Assembly (NCBI GenBank): GCA_009783865.1
Contig: WRCR01000253.1
Coordinates: 1 to 6,197 of the forward strand
Direction of reading: 5' to 3'
DNA length: 6,197 bases
From: Planctomycetaceae bacterium
GTDB taxonomy: Bacteria; Planctomycetota; Planctomycetia; Pirellulales; Thermoguttaceae
The notes beneath the pieces are model-generated. The model did no database searches and was not told the origin of the DNA. It was given only the letters and a program-made list of their open reading frames with translations. How positions within the stretch are numbered: position 1 is the stretch's first letter; each line of letters starts with the position of its first letter. Made by a program: the position numbers and the translations under genes. Below are positions 5,701-6,197 of the stretch, in pieces.

Positions 5701-6197
5701 TTCATTAACAACGGAACACTTGCACCGGGAGCGGATGATGGAAAATATGTCGGCACGATTAAAATCTTCGGCGACCTGCGTCTCAATCCTACCAGCGTCT
5801 ATGAAATGACATTGAGCCGGCAGTTGCGGACTGACAGCGACGGTTATCCTACCGATGAAGACGGGAATTATATCCGCCCTAACGGTGATGTTATCGACTC
5901 TGCCGGAAACCTTGTATATGACTCTGTTTACAACGAAGCAACGCATCTATTCCAAGATGTACGCAGAAAACGTGACCCCGCTTATGTAGAAAGCAACGAC
6001 AAACTGATTGTTTCCGGTGAAACCCGGCTCGGCGGCACACTCCAAATTGACGTTGCGCCGGGCAGTAAATTTGATTCTGTGCGGTCAACATACACTGTTA
6101 TAGAATCAGGTCTCTTCACACCGGGTTCACGCTTCGATTCTGTAGTATCCAGTGCAGCGTTTCTGACTTTCCTGCCCGAACTGGAATTTGTTCAGTA
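2770..6197 (+). CDS. Secreted metzincin-type protease fused to autotransporter-like passenger (3' end outside window)
   Basis: The frame runs unbroken from ATG 2770 to the right edge: 1142 codons, no stop. Residues 1-36 form a signal peptide (basic start, hydrophobic FICGLLFVFASLHLA, cleavage probably VNA/QG). Residues ~51-390 look like a zinc protease: LLDFDGIPQ and AAKYWVNIL at the N-terminal edge, zinc motif H202-E203-IG-H206-ALG, distant LSH344-ID as probable third ligand, Met-turn NSLM352SW, then ELATLQDIGY (367-376). This order resembles leishmanolysin (M8)-type metzincins. From ~400 on there is Gly/Asn/Thr-rich beta-helix-like passenger, with NNGTLAPGADDG and TIKIFGDLRL (980-1006) and DKLIVSG...LGGTLQIDV (1077-1095), as in autotransporter passengers. 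A C-terminal beta-barrel is expected but not visible. AGGA lies 13 bases before ATG, a long spacing; in-frame GTG 2722 and TTG 2746 are possible but less suited to the signal peptide. Confidence 0.85.
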   Translation, partial: MERTVLTKKTAGNRCGFICGLLFVFASLHLATNVNAQGVGQQYVPVFNQDSECVFLLDFDGIPQQQQVVVAEAAKYWVNILKATGKMPVDPVTGEPQPVVINIFPMNVANNAGAASNGMVLSDNSLAPDRFNTVTKPQALIADGFCSEELSSPYFVDANGNYFGDGLNPHAFIGIGTGWASSTDPVDVSGRVMNDLLPVIIHEIGHALGITNDVREGVDADTGTWEYVFPEQVSRWGSRLRDANGKIAKPGLIIQHPDEFADPDKYFDIGDSRIKIDSNSNLVIHDPNEEIPVPTFVGKNALELWYGKSIDKMTAEELNRGVPIQGLLDNSGIWMFSTGGVLSHIDTTNSLMSWQEYRNYNGFIEIELATLQDIGYAVERRDFFGKSYYQDGNGYFDTKTGKWNYGTQVVNANGFSKWNYGTASYSGEPNQNNFAIGAHLFANNLNVLQTGDIFADGPGSAGVRIDGQNNQLTIDKNTVIITNGINGDGVVAAYGSNHNIIHQGYIEASNYGGKGISFNFGIPLIGDVRGSYSWITIRGTNNAIIATELIPELQGPLVNNLDITGTIIGDSVRSRATYGYADEDSGNNLQLRKEFDLGAAIYIDQTAHLQNLNIMNGAVIKGDIISYWTGPDWMVNNVNRSGSWTAPNGYPTVSAANPSRSEYNYQMGTMQTNLTFGLKAAEDGSATETVDPNFYIKYDGNINYFRYELYPATVSNWNPDDGTYSTTIQILNPDGETYSPYNQIEYDPYDPATWDVSWKNLMRADGFYYVSGATTQNTTNLDFKYFTIERDLANDKVYAGVATPGIIDLRFAAGTTELVGSKVYARNATVDAGATLVLTTDSTRAYSVLDPRSVEYGEYDGSPEIHVGTSWNDTDYNKGGTLTSKDTIIQWDQTSYPFPYGYTELMLDPAAKDKDAAYNDSTRFFTNNGRITGNGSFFVGGMTNSLSSRDGILVGTTTGTGFLGAIDRSGITYYSGTFINNGTLAPGADDGKYVGTIKIFGDLRLNPTSVYEMTLSRQLRTDSDGYPTDEDGNYIRPNGDVIDSAGNLVYDSVYNEATHLFQDVRRKRDPAYVESNDKLIVSGETRLGGTLQIDVAPGSKFDSVRSTYTVIESGLFTPGSRFDSVVSSAAFLTFLPELEFVQ
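3973..4035 (+). repeat. Short internal duplication KWNYGT in the passenger
   Basis: The hexapeptide KWNYGT occurs at residues 402-407 and again at 417-422, 15 codons apart, at the junction of the protease domain and the passenger. The DNA is also similar (TGGAATTACGG in both). It may mark a linker repeat or the first rung of the beta-structure. Confidence 0.6.

Noticed and set aside
5033..6091. Further short frames on both strands inside the passenger region
   Set aside because: Overlapped completely by the long plus-strand frame; no recognisable motifs.

Overview
The window most likely comes from a bacterium of the Planctomycetota or a near relative (PVC group). The main support is the C-terminal part of a DUF1549/DUF1553 protein at the left edge, a family greatly expanded in Planctomycetes, Verrucomicrobia and Lentisphaerae. 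A very large secreted protein of autotransporter character at the right edge indicates an outer membrane. This assignment is inference; no rRNA or other phylogenetic marker is present.

Layout, left to right. (1) 3-1037, + strand: the 3' end of a DUF1549/DUF1553 gene, cut by the window edge. (2) 1051-1613: a compact repeat-nuclease-repeat unit. Palindromic repeats built from about 9-nt iterons flank a 123-residue GxxExxY protein (1159-1530, +) that carries the motif set of a minimal RecB/Cas4-type PD-(D/E)XK nuclease. The unit is AT-rich compared with its neighbours, and its right edge supplies the stop codon of the next gene. (3) 2488-1607, - strand: a two-gene operon with a good sigma70-type promoter (-35 at 2550-2555, -10 at 2527-2532). 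It encodes a four-cysteine zinc-ribbon protein of unknown function, followed 15 bp later by a PduO-type cob(I)alamin adenosyltransferase. (4) 2533-2769: a divergent intergenic region with small hairpins. (5) 2770 to the right edge, + strand: an uninterrupted reading frame of 1142 visible codons with no stop. It encodes a signal peptide, a metzincin-type zinc protease domain with leishmanolysin-like layout, and a long repetitive beta-rich passenger. The expected outer-membrane beta-barrel would lie beyond the window.

The genes do not form one pathway. The adenosyltransferase makes adenosylcobalamin, the DUF1553 protein is probably exported, and the protease-autotransporter is probably exported or surface-displayed. 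The most unusual object is the repeat-flanked mini-nuclease at 1051-1613. It resembles in architecture, but not in protein family, the pairing of REP repeats with RAYT enzymes. The second is the protease-passenger fusion, which is easily overlooked because its frame runs off the window without a stop codon.
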